DNA from: Streptomyces sp. NBC_00376
Lineage (GTDB): Bacteria > Actinomycetota > Actinomycetes > Streptomycetales > Streptomycetaceae
Direction: 5' to 3'
Assembly: GCF_036077095.1 (NCBI RefSeq)
Contig: NZ_CP107960.1
Coordinates: forward strand, 7,688,001-7,752,000
DNA length: 64,000 bases
Shown: positions 26,343 through 35,456 of the stretch, piece after piece
Position numbering within the stretch: the first letter of the stretch is position 1
How the letters are laid out: each line of letters opens with the position of its first letter
Made by a program: the position numbers and the translations under genes
Notes under the pieces: model-generated
The model's database searches: none
The model's input: only the letters and a program-made list of their open reading frames with translations
Told to the model about the DNA's origin: nothing

Positions 26343-28856
26343 TCACAGCTGACCGACGGAGGTCACGCGGACCACGGCCCGGCCCTCCTCGTCGGAGGCG
26401 GCCAGGTCGATCTCCGCGCTGATGCCCCAGTCGTGGTCGCCGTTGGGGTCGGCGAAGGTCTGCCGGACCCGCCACAGCCCGTGCGCCGCGTCCTCGTCGA
26501 TCTTCAGCAGCTTCGGACCGCGGGCGTCCGGACCGGTGCCCAGGTCGTCGTACTCGTCCCAGTAGGCGTCCATCGCATCGCCCCATGCGTCCTCGTCCCA
26601 GCCCGCGTCGCTGTCCAGCTCGCCGAGCTCGCCCACCTTGTCCAGCGCGGCCAGCTCGACCCGGCGGAACATCGCGTTGCGCACCAGCACCCGGAAGGCG
26701 CGGGCGTTGGCCGTGACCGGCTTCACCTCGTCGGCCCGCTCCTGCGCCTGCTCGGCGGTCTCCACCTCGGGGTTGGCCAGCTGCTCCCACTCGTCGAGCA
26801 GACTGGAGTCCACCTGCCGGACCATCTCGCCGAGCCAGGCGATCAGATCCTCCAGGTCCTCGGACTTGAGGTCGTCCGGGATGGTGTGCTCCAGCGCCTT
26901 GTACGCACTGGCGAGATAGCGCAGCACGATGCCCTCGGTGCGGGCCAGCTCGTAATTGGAGGTGAACTCCGTGAACGTCATGGCGCGTTCGTACATGTCA
27001 CGGATCACGGACTTCGGCGAGACGGGGTGGTCGCCCACCCACGGGTGGCTCCTGCGGTACACGTCGTACGCGTGCCACAGCAGCTCGCTCAGCGGCTTCG
27101 GGTACGTGACCTCCTGGAGCAGCTCCATCCGCTCCTCGTACTCGACACCGTCCGCCTTCATCTGCCCGACCGCCTCGCCGCGCGCCTTGTTCTGCTGCGC
27201 GGCGAGGATCTGCCGGGGATCGTCGAGCGTCGACTCGACGACGGAGACCATGTCCAGCGCGTACGAGGGGGAGTCCGGGTCCAGCAGGTCGAACGCGGCC
27301 AGCGCGAAGGTGGACAGCGGCTGGTTGAGCGCGAAGTCCTGCTGGAGGTCGACGGTGAGCCGGACGATCCGGCCCTCCGCGTCCGGCTTGTCGAGCTGTT
27401 CCACGACGCCGCCGTCCAGCAGCGAGCGGTAGATCGCGATGGCCCGGCGGATGTGCCGCAGCTGCGCCCGGCGCGGCTCGTGGTTGTCCTCCAGCAGACG
27501 TCGCATCGCCTCGAAGGCGTTGCCGGGACGGGCGATCACGGACAGCAGCATGGTGTGCGTGACGCGGAAGCGGGAGGTCAGCGGCTCCGGGTCGGACTGG
27601 ATCAGTTTGTCGAACGTGGTCTCCGACCAGGCGACGAAGCCCTCGGGGGCCTTTTTGCGGACCACCTTGCGCTTCTTCTTCGGGTCGTCGCCGGCCTTCT
27701 TGACGGCCTTCTCGTTCTCGATGACGTGCTCGGGAGCCTGCGCCACGACGAAGCCCGCCGTGTCGAAGCCGGCCCGTCCCGCGCGGCCGGCGATCTGGTG
27801 GAACTCACGGGCGCGCAGCGTACGCACCCGGGTGCCGTCGTACTTGGTGAGCGCGGTGAACAGCACCGTACGGATGGGTACGTTGACGCCGACGCCGAGG
27901 GTGTCCGTACCGCAGATCACCTTCAGCAGGCCGGCCTGGGCGAGCTTCTCCACCAGGCGCCGGTACTTCGGCAGCATGCCCGCGTGGTGCACCCCGATGC
28001 CGTGCCGCACATAGCGGGAGAGGTTCTGGCCGAACTTGGTGGTGAAGCGGAAGTTGCCGATCAGATCGGCGATCTTCTCCTTCTCCTCCTTGGTGCACAT
28101 GTTGATGCTCATCAGCGACTGCGCCCGCTCGACGGCCGCGGCCTGGGTGAAGTGCACGATGTAGACCGGCGACTGCCTGGTGTCCAGGAGTTCGGTGAGG
28201 GTCTCGGTGATCGGGGTCAGCCGGTACTCGTAGCTGAGCGGGACCGGCCGGGTCGCCGAACGCACCACGGACGTGGGGCGGCCGGTACGGCGGGTCAGGT
28301 CCTCCTCGAACATCCGGACGTCGCCGAGCGTGGCCGACATCAGGATGAACTGGGCCTGCGGCAGCTCCAGCAGAGGGATCTGCCAGGCCCAGCCGCGGTC
28401 CTGCTCGGCGTAGAAGTGGAACTCGTCCATCACGACCTGGCCGATGTCGGCGTACTTGCCGTCACGCAGCGCGATGGAGGCCAGCACCTCGGCCGTGCAG
28501 CAGATCACCGGGGCATCCGCGTTGACCGAGGCGTCGCCGGTGAGCATGCCGACGTTCTCCGTACCGAACAGCTTGCACAGGTCGAAGAACTTCTCCGAGA
28601 CCAGTGCCTTGATCGGCGCGGTGTAGAAGGTGACCTTGTCCTGGGCCAGCGCGGTGAAGTGCGCACCCGCCGCGACCAGGCTCTTTCCGGAGCCGGTCGG
28701 GGTGGAAAGGATCACGTTCGCGCCGGAGACCACCTCGATCAGTGCCTCCTCCTGGGCCGGATAGAGGGTGATGCCCCGCGTCTCGGTCCATGACGAGAAA
28801 GCCTCGAAGAGGGCGTCGGGGTCGTCGGTCGGGGGCAGCTGATCGATAAGGGTCAC
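26343..28856 (-). CDS. DEAD/DEAH-box RNA helicase with DUF3516-type C-terminus
   Basis: An 837-residue superfamily 2 helicase. Motifs: Walker A STPTGSGKS, motif II VMDEFHF (DEFH), SATLGDV (motif III), and in the second RecA domain HHAGMLPKYR and the FHQIAGRAGRAGFD motif VI typical of Ski2/Mtr4-like helicases. The C-terminal half, rich in acidic and helical stretches (EMVRQVDSSLLDEWEQLANPEVE), fits the actinobacterial DUF3516 extension. I chose GTG at 28856, which gives the start VTLIDQLPPTDD; a frame 26 codons longer exists but overlaps the likely promoter. It is expected to unwind RNA in the cytoplasm. Overall size is normal for the group. Confidence 0.9.
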   Translation of the reverse strand: MTLIDQLPPTDDPDALFEAFSSWTETRGITLYPAQEEALIEVVSGANVILSTPTGSGKSLVAAGAHFTALAQDKVTFYTAPIKALVSEKFFDLCKLFGTENVGMLTGDASVNADAPVICCTAEVLASIALRDGKYADIGQVVMDEFHFYAEQDRGWAWQIPLLELPQAQFILMSATLGDVRMFEEDLTRRTGRPTSVVRSATRPVPLSYEYRLTPITETLTELLDTRQSPVYIVHFTQAAAVERAQSLMSINMCTKEEKEKIADLIGNFRFTTKFGQNLSRYVRHGIGVHHAGMLPKYRRLVEKLAQAGLLKVICGTDTLGVGVNVPIRTVLFTALTKYDGTRVRTLRAREFHQIAGRAGRAGFDTAGFVVAQAPEHVIENEKAVKKAGDDPKKKRKVVRKKAPEGFVAWSETTFDKLIQSDPEPLTSRFRVTHTMLLSVIARPGNAFEAMRRLLEDNHEPRRAQLRHIRRAIAIYRSLLDGGVVEQLDKPDAEGRIVRLTVDLQQDFALNQPLSTFALAAFDLLDPDSPSYALDMVSVVESTLDDPRQILAAQQNKARGEAVGQMKADGVEYEERMELLQEVTYPKPLSELLWHAYDVYRRSHPWVGDHPVSPKSVIRDMYERAMTFTEFTSNYELARTEGIVLRYLASAYKALEHTIPDDLKSEDLEDLIAWLGEMVRQVDSSLLDEWEQLANPEVETAEQAQERADEVKPVTANARAFRVLVRNAMFRRVELAALDKVGELGELDSDAGWDEDAWGDAMDAYWDEYDDLGTGPDARGPKLLKIDEDAAHGLWRVRQTFADPNGDHDWGISAEIDLAASDEEGRAVVRVTSVGQL

Positions 28857-28994
28857 GCCCCCATCTTGCCTGCCTTCCGCCCGGATGAGGGAACCGGACG
28901 ACGGTATGAAGATCATGGGCGATACGCTTCCCACTCAACTCGGCCGTGCCACAACGGCAATGGCAGCGATACGACTCTGGGGGCGGGAAGAACC

Positions 28995-29786
28995 ATGATG
29001 GGACCGGCACACTCTCTGTCGGGGGCAGCGGCCTGGCTGGGGGTGGGCGCGGCGGCGGCGGCCGCCGGTCATGCGATGCCGTGGCCCGTCCTCGTCGTCG
29101 GGGCGCTGATCACCGCCGGAGCCGCGCTGGCCCCGGACCTCGACCACAAGTCCGCGACCATCTCGCGCGCCTTCGGGCCGGTGTCCCGGGGGGTCTGCGA
29201 AATCGTCGACAAGCTCTCGCACGCTGTCTACAAGGCGACCCGGATGCGCGGCGACTCGACCCGCAACGGGGGCCACCGGACACTGACCCACACCTGGGTG
29301 TGGGCGGTCCTGATCGGTGCCGGAGCCTCCGCCGCGGCGATCACCGGCGGCCGGTGGGCGGTGCTTGCGATCCTCTTCGTCCACCTGGTGCTCGCCGTCG
29401 AAGGGCTGCTGTGGCGGGCCGCCCGGATGTCCAGCGACGTCCTGGTCTGGCTGCTCGGCGCGACCAGTGCCTGGATACTGGCCGGTGTCCTGGACAAGCC
29501 GGGCAACGGCTCGGACTGGCTGTTCACCGCCCCCGGCCAGGAGTACCTCTGGCTCGGGCTGCCCATCGTGCTCGGCGCCCTCGTGCACGACATCGGCGAC
29601 GCGCTCACTGTCTCGGGCTGCCCGATCCTGTGGCCCATCCCGATCGGCCGCAAGCGCTGGTACCCGATCGGCCCGCCGAAGGCCATGCGGTTCCGGGCCG
29701 GCAGCTGGGTGGAGCTGAAGGTGCTGATGCCGGCGTTCATGGTGCTCGGGGGAGTGGGCGGAGCGGCCGCGCTGAACTTCATCTGA
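28995..29786 (+). CDS. Metal-dependent hydrolase-like inner-membrane protein (YdjM/PF04307 type)
   Basis: A 263-residue membrane protein. Its N-terminus MMGPAHSLSGAAAW, then APDLDHKSATISRAFGP and NGGHRTLTHT, match the His/Asp signature of the LexA-induced YdjM/metal-dependent hydrolase family, whose biochemical role is not settled. About six hydrophobic segments are seen. The C-terminal PIGRKRWYPIGPPKAMRFRAGSWVEL is conserved in actinobacterial members. ATG at 28995 or 28998 is plausible. It is divergent from the helicase gene and convergent with the ABC exporter genes. Confidence 0.87.
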   Translation: MMGPAHSLSGAAAWLGVGAAAAAAGHAMPWPVLVVGALITAGAALAPDLDHKSATISRAFGPVSRGVCEIVDKLSHAVYKATRMRGDSTRNGGHRTLTHTWVWAVLIGAGASAAAITGGRWAVLAILFVHLVLAVEGLLWRAARMSSDVLVWLLGATSAWILAGVLDKPGNGSDWLFTAPGQEYLWLGLPIVLGALVHDIGDALTVSGCPILWPIPIGRKRWYPIGPPKAMRFRAGSWVELKVLMPAFMVLGGVGGAAALNFI

Positions 29787-29815
29787 CCCGCCCCGCCCCG
29801 CCCCGGGCCGTGCGG

Positions 29816-31597
29816 TCAGCCGTGCCAGGACCGCCACAGCGCCGCATACGCGCCGTCCGCCGCGACCAGCTCGTCATGACTGCCCAGCTCACTGATCCGG
29901 CCGCGCTCCACGACCGCGATCACATCCGCGTCGTGCGCGGTGTGCAGCCGGTGAGCGATCGCCACGACCGTACGGCCGTCCAGCACCCGGGCCAGTGAGC
30001 GCTCCAGGTGGCGGGCGGCCCGCGGGTCCAGCAGGGATGTCGCCTCGTCCAGCACCAGCGTGTGCGGATCGGCCAGGACCAGCCGGGCCAGCGCGATCTG
30101 CTGGGCCTGCGCCGGGGTCAGCGCCAGACCACCGGAGCCGACCTCGGTGTCCAGCCCTTCCTGAAGAGCCTTCGCCCAGCCGTCCGCGTCGACGGCAGCC
30201 AGCGACGCCCACAGCTCGGCGTCCTCGGCGCCCGTCCGGGCCAGCAGCAGGTTGTCGCGCAGCGAACCGACGAACACATGGTGTTCCTGGTTGACCAGCG
30301 CCACATGCGTACGTACGTCCTCCGCCCGCATCCGCGACAACTCGGCACCGCCGAGCGTCACTTCCCCCGCGCGCGGGGCGTAGATCCCGGCCAGCAACCG
30401 GCCCAGCGTGGACTTGCCGGCGCCGGACGGGCCGACCAGCGCCAGGCGCGTACCCGGCGCGACGTCCAGCGACACCCGGTGCAGGACGTCGAGCCCGGCG
30501 CGGTACCCGAAGCGCACCTCGTCGGCCCGGACGTCCCGGCCGTCCGGCACGACCTGCGCGTCGCCCGCGTCCGGCTCGATGTCCCGCACCCCGACCAGCC
30601 GGGCCAGCGACACCTGGGCGACCTGCAACTCGTCGTACCAGCGCAGGATCAGGCCGATCGGGTCGACCATCATCTGTGCCAGCAGCGCACCCGTGGTCAG
30701 CTGCCCCACGGTCAGCCAGCCCTCGATGACGAACCAGCCGCCGAGCATCAGCACCGCGCCCAGAATCGTCACGTAGGTGACGTTGATGACGGGGAAGAGC
30801 ACGGAGCGCAGGAAGAGTGTGTACCGTTCCCACGCCGTCCACTGGGCGATGCGGGTGTCCGACAGCGCCACCCGGCGCGCACCCAGCCGGTGCGCCTCCA
30901 CGGTCCGTCCGGCGTCCACGGTCTCCGCGAGCATCGCGGCGACCGCGGCGTACCCCGCCGCCTCCGAACGGTACGCGGACGGCGCCCGCTTGAAGTACCA
31001 GCGGCAGCCGAGGATCAGCACGGGCAGGGCGAGCAGCACCGAGAGCGCCAGCGGCGGAGCCGTCACGGTGAGAGCGGTGAGCAGGAGCCCCGCCCACACC
31101 ACGCCGATCGCCAGCTGCGGCACGGCCTCGCGCATCGCGTTGGCCAGCCGGTCGATGTCCGTGGTGATCCTGGAGAGCAGATCGCCGGTCCCGGCCCGCT
31201 CCAGCACCCCCGGCGGCAGTCCCACCGACCGTACGAGGAAGTCCTCGCGCAGATCGGCCAGCATCTCCTCACCGAGCATCGCGCTGCGCAGGCGCATCTG
31301 CCGGGTGAACACGGTCTGCACGACCAGCGCGAGCGCGAACACCCCGGCGGTCCGCTCCAGATGGAGGTCCCGCACCCCCTCGGAGAGGTCCTCGACCAGT
31401 CCGCCCAGCAGATACGGGCCGACGATCGACGCGATGACCGCGACGGCGTTGAACGCGACGAGCACCGTGAACCGCCCGCGATGGCGCCGCAGCAGCTCCC
31501 GTACATAGCTCCGTACGGTGGTGGGGGTGCCGACCGGCAGGGTCGTCGCCGACTCCGGCGCGGCCGGGTCGTACGCCGGTACCGCTACGCCGATCAT
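29816..31597 (-). CDS. ABC exporter half-transporter (second subunit of heterodimer)
   Basis: A 593-residue protein: an N-terminal exporter membrane domain (about 1-330) and a C-terminal ATPase. The Walker [10 protein letters not shown] and Walker B LVLDEATS (with catalytic Glu) are intact, as is the H-loop AIAHRL. The signature is degenerate, [14 protein letters not shown], in place of LSGGQ. Its start overlaps the stop of the upstream ABC gene by four bases (ATGA), so the two are translationally coupled. Together they form a heterodimeric exporter; the substrate is unknown. Because this subunit supplies good Walker A/B and H-loop, and the partner a good signature, they form one working ATP site. 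Confidence 0.9.
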   Translation of the reverse strand: MIGVAVPAYDPAAPESATTLPVGTPTTVRSYVRELLRRHRGRFTVLVAFNAVAVIASIVGPYLLGGLVEDLSEGVRDLHLERTAGVFALALVVQTVFTRQMRLRSAMLGEEMLADLREDFLVRSVGLPPGVLERAGTGDLLSRITTDIDRLANAMREAVPQLAIGVVWAGLLLTALTVTAPPLALSVLLALPVLILGCRWYFKRAPSAYRSEAAGYAAVAAMLAETVDAGRTVEAHRLGARRVALSDTRIAQWTAWERYTLFLRSVLFPVINVTYVTILGAVLMLGGWFVIEGWLTVGQLTTGALLAQMMVDPIGLILRWYDELQVAQVSLARLVGVRDIEPDAGDAQVVPDGRDVRADEVRFGYRAGLDVLHRVSLDVAPGTRLALVGPSGAGKSTLGRLLAGIYAPRAGEVTLGGAELSRMRAEDVRTHVALVNQEHHVFVGSLRDNLLLARTGAEDAELWASLAAVDADGWAKALQEGLDTEVGSGGLALTPAQAQQIALARLVLADPHTLVLDEATSLLDPRAARHLERSLARVLDGRTVVAIAHRLHTAHDADVIAVVERGRISELGSHDELVAADGAYAALWRSWHG

Positions 31598-33501
31598 GCC
31601 CGTTCCTCGATTTCCTCGATCGTTCCGGTCGTGCCGCAGGAGGCCAGGGCCTCGATCTCGTCGTCCGTCTCACGTGTCACGACCGCCCGGTAGCGGGGGT
31701 CCGTGCGCAGGAGCTCGCGGTGCCCGCCGACCGCGACGACGGTGCCCCGGTGTACCAGCACCACCCGGTCCGCGAGGTCGAGCAGCAGTGGCGAGGAGGC
31801 GAACGCCACGGTGGTACGGCCCTGGCGCAGCGCCTTGATCCCGGCGGCGACCAGGGCCTCCGTGTGCGAGTCGACGGCGGAGGTCGGCTCGTCGAGAACC
31901 AGTGCCTCCGGGTCGGCCACCAGGGAGCGGGCCAGCGCGAGCCGCTGGCGCTGGCCGCCCGAGAGCGACCGGCCGCGTTCGGTGATCCGGGTCGTCATCG
32001 GGTCGCCGTCCGTGGTGAGCGACGCCTGCGCCAGGGAGTCCAGCACATCGCCGCACTGCGCGGCCGCCAGCGCCTCCTCGGTACGCACCCGGCCCGACGA
32101 CGGGACGTCCAGCAGCTCGCGCAGCGTGCCGGAGAGCAGCACCGGGTCCTTGTCCTGGACGAGCACGGCGGTCCGGGCGGAGTCCAGCGTGAGCTCGTCC
32201 AGCGGCACGCCACCGAGCAGGACGGACGGCGCCGTCCGCGCCGCGGCGTCCCCGCCCGCGGAGCCGGGCGCTCCGTCCTCCGCCTCTGCGGCACGCCCGT
32301 CCTCGTCCGGAGCCGTGTCCGTGTCCGGGTCCGTCCGGGCATGCCCGCCGAGCCGCTCCGCCAGCCGGCCCGCCTCGTCCGGATCCCCGCAGACCACCGC
32401 GGTGAACAGGCCCGCCGGGGCAATCAGACCGGTGACCGGGTCGTACAGATCACCGGTCGGCGCGGCGTCGGCGACCGGTGCGGCATCGTCGCCCGACGGC
32501 TGGGCCGTACGGTGCAACGACAGCACCCGGACCGCGCGCTGGGCGGAGGGCCGCGAGAAGGAGTACGCCATCGCGATCTCCTCCACGTGGCGGAGCGGGT
32601 ACAGCAGCAGGGCCGCCGCGCTGTACACCGTGACCAGCTGGCCGACCTCGATCCGGCCGTCCCGGGCCAGCATCGCCCCGTACACGACCAGCGAGATGAG
32701 CAGCACGCCCGGCAGCAGCACCTGGATCGCCGAGATCAGCGACCACATCCGCGCGCTGCGCACCGCGGCCTCGCGGACCTCCTGGGAGGCACGCCGGTAG
32801 CGGCCGAGGAAGAGCTCCTCGCCGCCGATCCCGCGCAGCACCCGCAGCCCCGCCACGGTGTCCGAGGCCAGTTCCGTGGCCTTGCCCGCCTTCTCGCGCT
32901 GGAGGTCCGCACGCCGGGTCGCCCGGGGGAGCAGCGGCAGCACGGCGAGGGCCAGCAGCGGTACGGAGACCGCCACCAGAATGCCCAGCGACGGCAGATA
33001 CAGCAGGAGCCCCACACAGATCAGCACCAGCGCGGCGGCCGCCGCGGCGAACCGCGAGAGCGCCTCGACGAACCAGCCGATCTTCTCGACGTCCGCTGTG
33101 GACACCGCGATCACCTCGCCCGCCGCGACCCGGCGCGTCAGCGCCGAACCGAGCTCCGCGGTCTTGCGGGCCAGCAGCTGCTGGACCCGGGCGGCGGCGG
33201 TGATCCAGTTGGTGACGGCCGTCCGGTGCAGCATCGTGTCGCCCACCGCCATCAGCACGCCCAGGACCGCGATCAGCCCGCCCGACCACGCGAGCCGGCT
33301 GCCGGAACGGTCGACGACCGCCTGGACGGCCAGGCCGACGGCGGGCGGCAGACCGGCGAGAGCGCATTGGTGCAGCAGGCCCCAGGACAGGGAAGCGAGC
33401 TGGCCCCTGAGCTGGTTGCGGCCCAGCCAGAGCAGGAAGCGAGGGCCTGAGCGGACATCGGGATCGCCGGGATCCGGGTAGGGAAGATCGCGAATCTGCA
33501 T
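31594..33501 (-). CDS. ABC exporter half-transporter (first subunit, degenerate Walker A)
   Basis: A 635-residue exporter subunit with an N-terminal six-helix domain (about 25-330) and an ATPase-like domain. The Walker A is absent: where GxxGxGKS should be, the sequence reads [19 protein letters not shown]. The signature [15 protein letters not shown] is perfect and Walker B LVLDEPTS is present, but the H-loop His is missing ([12 protein letters not shown]). A charged insert (about 385-420, Asp/Glu/Ala/Gly-rich) sits in the ATPase domain. So its own ATP site is dead, and it supports the partner's site with its signature. It begins the exporter operon; ATG is at 33501. A substrate cannot be named. 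Confidence 0.9.
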   Translation of the reverse strand: MQIRDLPYPDPGDPDVRSGPRFLLWLGRNQLRGQLASLSWGLLHQCALAGLPPAVGLAVQAVVDRSGSRLAWSGGLIAVLGVLMAVGDTMLHRTAVTNWITAAARVQQLLARKTAELGSALTRRVAAGEVIAVSTADVEKIGWFVEALSRFAAAAAALVLICVGLLLYLPSLGILVAVSVPLLALAVLPLLPRATRRADLQREKAGKATELASDTVAGLRVLRGIGGEELFLGRYRRASQEVREAAVRSARMWSLISAIQVLLPGVLLISLVVYGAMLARDGRIEVGQLVTVYSAAALLLYPLRHVEEIAMAYSFSRPSAQRAVRVLSLHRTAQPSGDDAAPVADAAPTGDLYDPVTGLIAPAGLFTAVVCGDPDEAGRLAERLGGHARTDPDTDTAPDEDGRAAEAEDGAPGSAGGDAAARTAPSVLLGGVPLDELTLDSARTAVLVQDKDPVLLSGTLRELLDVPSSGRVRTEEALAAAQCGDVLDSLAQASLTTDGDPMTTRITERGRSLSGGQRQRLALARSLVADPEALVLDEPTSAVDSHTEALVAAGIKALRQGRTTVAFASSPLLLDLADRVVLVHRGTVVAVGGHRELLRTDPRYRAVVTRETDDEIEALASCGTTGTIEEIEERA

Positions 33502-33696
33502 GACGTCCCATGGTTCGGTGTGACTGGTGGTTCGGTGAATGGATCAAGGCGAATGATCCAAACCGTGCCAGGTTCACCCCGGGGCGTCGGTTCGGGCAAT
33601 TGTTTTTCTCCAGGAACGGCCGTATCGCGCCACTGCCACTGCCATCACCAGGGCTGCACGGGCACTGCCACTGCCGGGGCCGCGACGCGCATGGGC

Positions 33697-33747
33697 GGGC
33701 GGGCCGGGCCGGCTCAGGCCCCAGCAGGGCCTGTGCCCGGCCCGCCC
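33697..33747 (-). terminator. Nested hairpin terminator after the Gfo/Idh/MocA gene
   Basis: Outer 13-base perfect arms (GGGCGGGCCGGGC / GCCCGGCCCGCCC) enclose an inner 7-base stem (CAGGCCC / GGGCCTG) with a CAGCA loop. It begins seven bases past the stop at 33754. It separates that gene from the downstream ABC operon. It has no U-run but high stability. Confidence 0.7.
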
Positions 33748-33753
33748 GGCCGG

Positions 33754-35205
33754 TCAGGCCTTCTCCGGGTTCTCCGAGTCCATGCCGGAGCGGGCCTTCT
33801 TCCACTCGCCGCGGGTGAAGTCCGGAATCTGCTGCGGCGCGCCCTTCGCCTTGATGGACAGGTGGCTGAGCGGCACGGGCGACGTCCAGGTCGCCGCGTC
33901 GTACACATCGAAGTCGGGGACGAGGCCGAGCCGCATGCACTGCATCAGCCGGAACACCAGCATGTAGTCCATGCCGCCGTGGCCGCCGGGCGGGTTGGCG
34001 TGCTCCTTCCACAGCCAGTGGTCCCACTCCTGGTACTTGGAGAAGTCGCCCCAGCTGTCATTGGTGTGGTCGGGCTCGATGTAGATACGGGCGGGGTAGT
34101 CCTCGAAGACGCCCTTCGTGCCGCCGAGGCTGTTGATCCGCGAGTACGGATGCGGGGTGGACACGTCGTGCTCCAGCCGTATGACCCGTCCCTTGGCGGT
34201 CTGGACGAGACTGATGGTCCGGTCGGACTCGATATAGGTCTCCTTCCAGCTCGGGTCGCCGGCCGGCATGTTCTTCTCGCGGTACTCGGCGAGCCCGAGG
34301 GACGGGGAACCGACACTGGTGATGCTCACCGCACGGTCGCCGCGGTTGATGTCCATGTAATTGGCGACCGGGCCGAACCCGTGGTTGGGGTAGAGGTCGC
34401 CGCGCAGCCTGGTGTGCCACAGCCTGCGCCAAGGGCCTTCGTAGTAGTCCGGGTCGAACATCAGGCCGCGCAGATCGTGGTTGTAGGCGCCCGCGCCGTG
34501 CAGCAGATCACCGAAGAGACCGGCGTGCGCCATGCGCAGTACCCGCATCTCGTTCTGCCCGTAACAGCAGTTCTCCAGCTGCATGCAGTGGCGCCTGGTC
34601 CGCTCGGACAGGTCGACCAGCTCCCAGAGCTGGTCGAGCTGGAGCGCGATCGGACACTCCACACCGACGTGCTTGCCGTTCAGCATGGCGGTCTTCGCCA
34701 TCTGGAAGTGGAAGTCCCAGGGCGTCGCCACATAGACGAAGTCGATGTCCCCGCGCTTGCAGAGGTTCTCGTAGTCGTTCTCGCCGTTGGTGTAGACGGC
34801 GGGTGCCGGCTGACCCGCGGCGGTCACCTTCGCGGCGGCCCGCTGCGCCTTGGCCTTGACCGGGTCGCAGACGGCGACGACCTGTACGCCGGTGACGGCG
34901 AGGAAGAGGTCGATCATGCTGCCACCGCGGTTGCCGAGGCCGACGATGCCGACCCGCACGGTGGAGCGCCCCTCGAACGGGACCCCCACCATGGTCGCGC
35001 CCTGGCGCTTCGGAGCGGCCGCCTGGTCCGCAGTGGCGGCCTCGGGGCCCCGGACGGGGGCGGCGGCTGCGGAGGAGGTGCCGAGGGCGCCGAGTCCGAG
35101 TCCGGCCCCGGCCACTCCGGCGGTCGTCCAGAGGACCGAGCGGCGGCTCATGGAGCCCTCGTCGCCACCCTGCGTACCGTCGTTGTGCTGTGCTGCGTCG
35201 TTCAT
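33754..35205 (-). CDS. Tat-exported Gfo/Idh/MocA family protein (GH109-like)
   Basis: A 483-residue protein. The N-terminus has [23 protein letters not shown] (twin-arginine signal; R20-R21) and an Ala-rich cleavage region. Then a Rossmann fold with [19 protein letters not shown] and VVAVCDP, later [17 protein letters not shown] and [10 protein letters not shown]. The C-terminal part holds [27 protein letters not shown] and [17 protein letters not shown]. Exported, NAD-binding members like this include GH109 alpha-N-acetylgalactosaminidases, which use NAD in a redox mechanism; that is a family possibility, not proven here. ATG at 35205 follows GGAGGA. Confidence 0.82.
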   Translation of the reverse strand: MNDAAQHNDGTQGGDEGSMSRRSVLWTTAGVAGAGLGLGALGTSSAAAAPVRGPEAATADQAAAPKRQGATMVGVPFEGRSTVRVGIVGLGNRGGSMIDLFLAVTGVQVVAVCDPVKAKAQRAAAKVTAAGQPAPAVYTNGENDYENLCKRGDIDFVYVATPWDFHFQMAKTAMLNGKHVGVECPIALQLDQLWELVDLSERTRRHCMQLENCCYGQNEMRVLRMAHAGLFGDLLHGAGAYNHDLRGLMFDPDYYEGPWRRLWHTRLRGDLYPNHGFGPVANYMDINRGDRAVSITSVGSPSLGLAEYREKNMPAGDPSWKETYIESDRTISLVQTAKGRVIRLEHDVSTPHPYSRINSLGGTKGVFEDYPARIYIEPDHTNDSWGDFSKYQEWDHWLWKEHANPPGGHGGMDYMLVFRLMQCMRLGLVPDFDVYDAATWTSPVPLSHLSIKAKGAPQQIPDFTRGEWKKARSGMDSENPEKA

Positions 35206-35346
35206 CGATCCTCCAGAAAGGGGGTCTGACGTGCGCGGCTGGTGCGTGAACCTCGGTAAGGACCCTGGTAGTTGAGTCTGCTGTTGCGCAAGAGGAGGGA
35301 TTGGACTCCTGTGCCGAAACCATGGACTTTCGTGGCCGCACGAAAA

Positions 35347-35381
35347 GCCGGGCGGGCTCGAACGTGTCGAGCCCGCCCGGC
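35347..35381 (-). terminator. Terminator downstream of the FAD/Fe-S dehydrogenase gene
   Basis: Perfect 15-base arms (GCCGGGCGGGCTCGA) flank the loop ACGTG; on the minus strand the hairpin is followed by TTTTCG, a short U-tract. It lies 66 bases past the stop at 35448, reading toward the Gfo/Idh/MocA gene. This is the best intrinsic terminator in the window. Confidence 0.8.
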
Positions 35382-35410
35382 GGTGCGGGACGGCGAACGG
35401 GGGCCGTACG

Positions 35411-35456
35411 GCCCGGTGATCAGCGCACAACAGCCCCGGCCCGGTGATCAGCGCAC
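35411..35456. repeat. 28-base-period tandem duplication over a stop codon
   Basis: GCCCGGTGATCAGCGCAC occurs at 35411-35428 and again at 35439-35456. The second copy contains the stop and last codons of the FAD/Fe-S gene. A short slippage duplication of the gene's 3' end is the simplest reading. Confidence 0.7.

Noticed and set aside
26142..28793. An 883-codon plus-strand frame opposite the helicase gene.
   Set aside because: Antisense shadow; the minus strand has all helicase motifs and the plus product has none.
33541..33559. A GGATCA/TGATCC inverted repeat upstream of the ABC exporter genes.
   Set aside because: Six-base arms with a 7-base spacer are expected by chance at this length and no regulator is adjacent.
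33620..33690. Repeats of CACTGCCACTGCC between the Gfo/Idh/MocA and ABC genes.
   Set aside because: Short and low complexity; no array structure, spacers or palindromic units as in CRISPR or a regulatory repeat.
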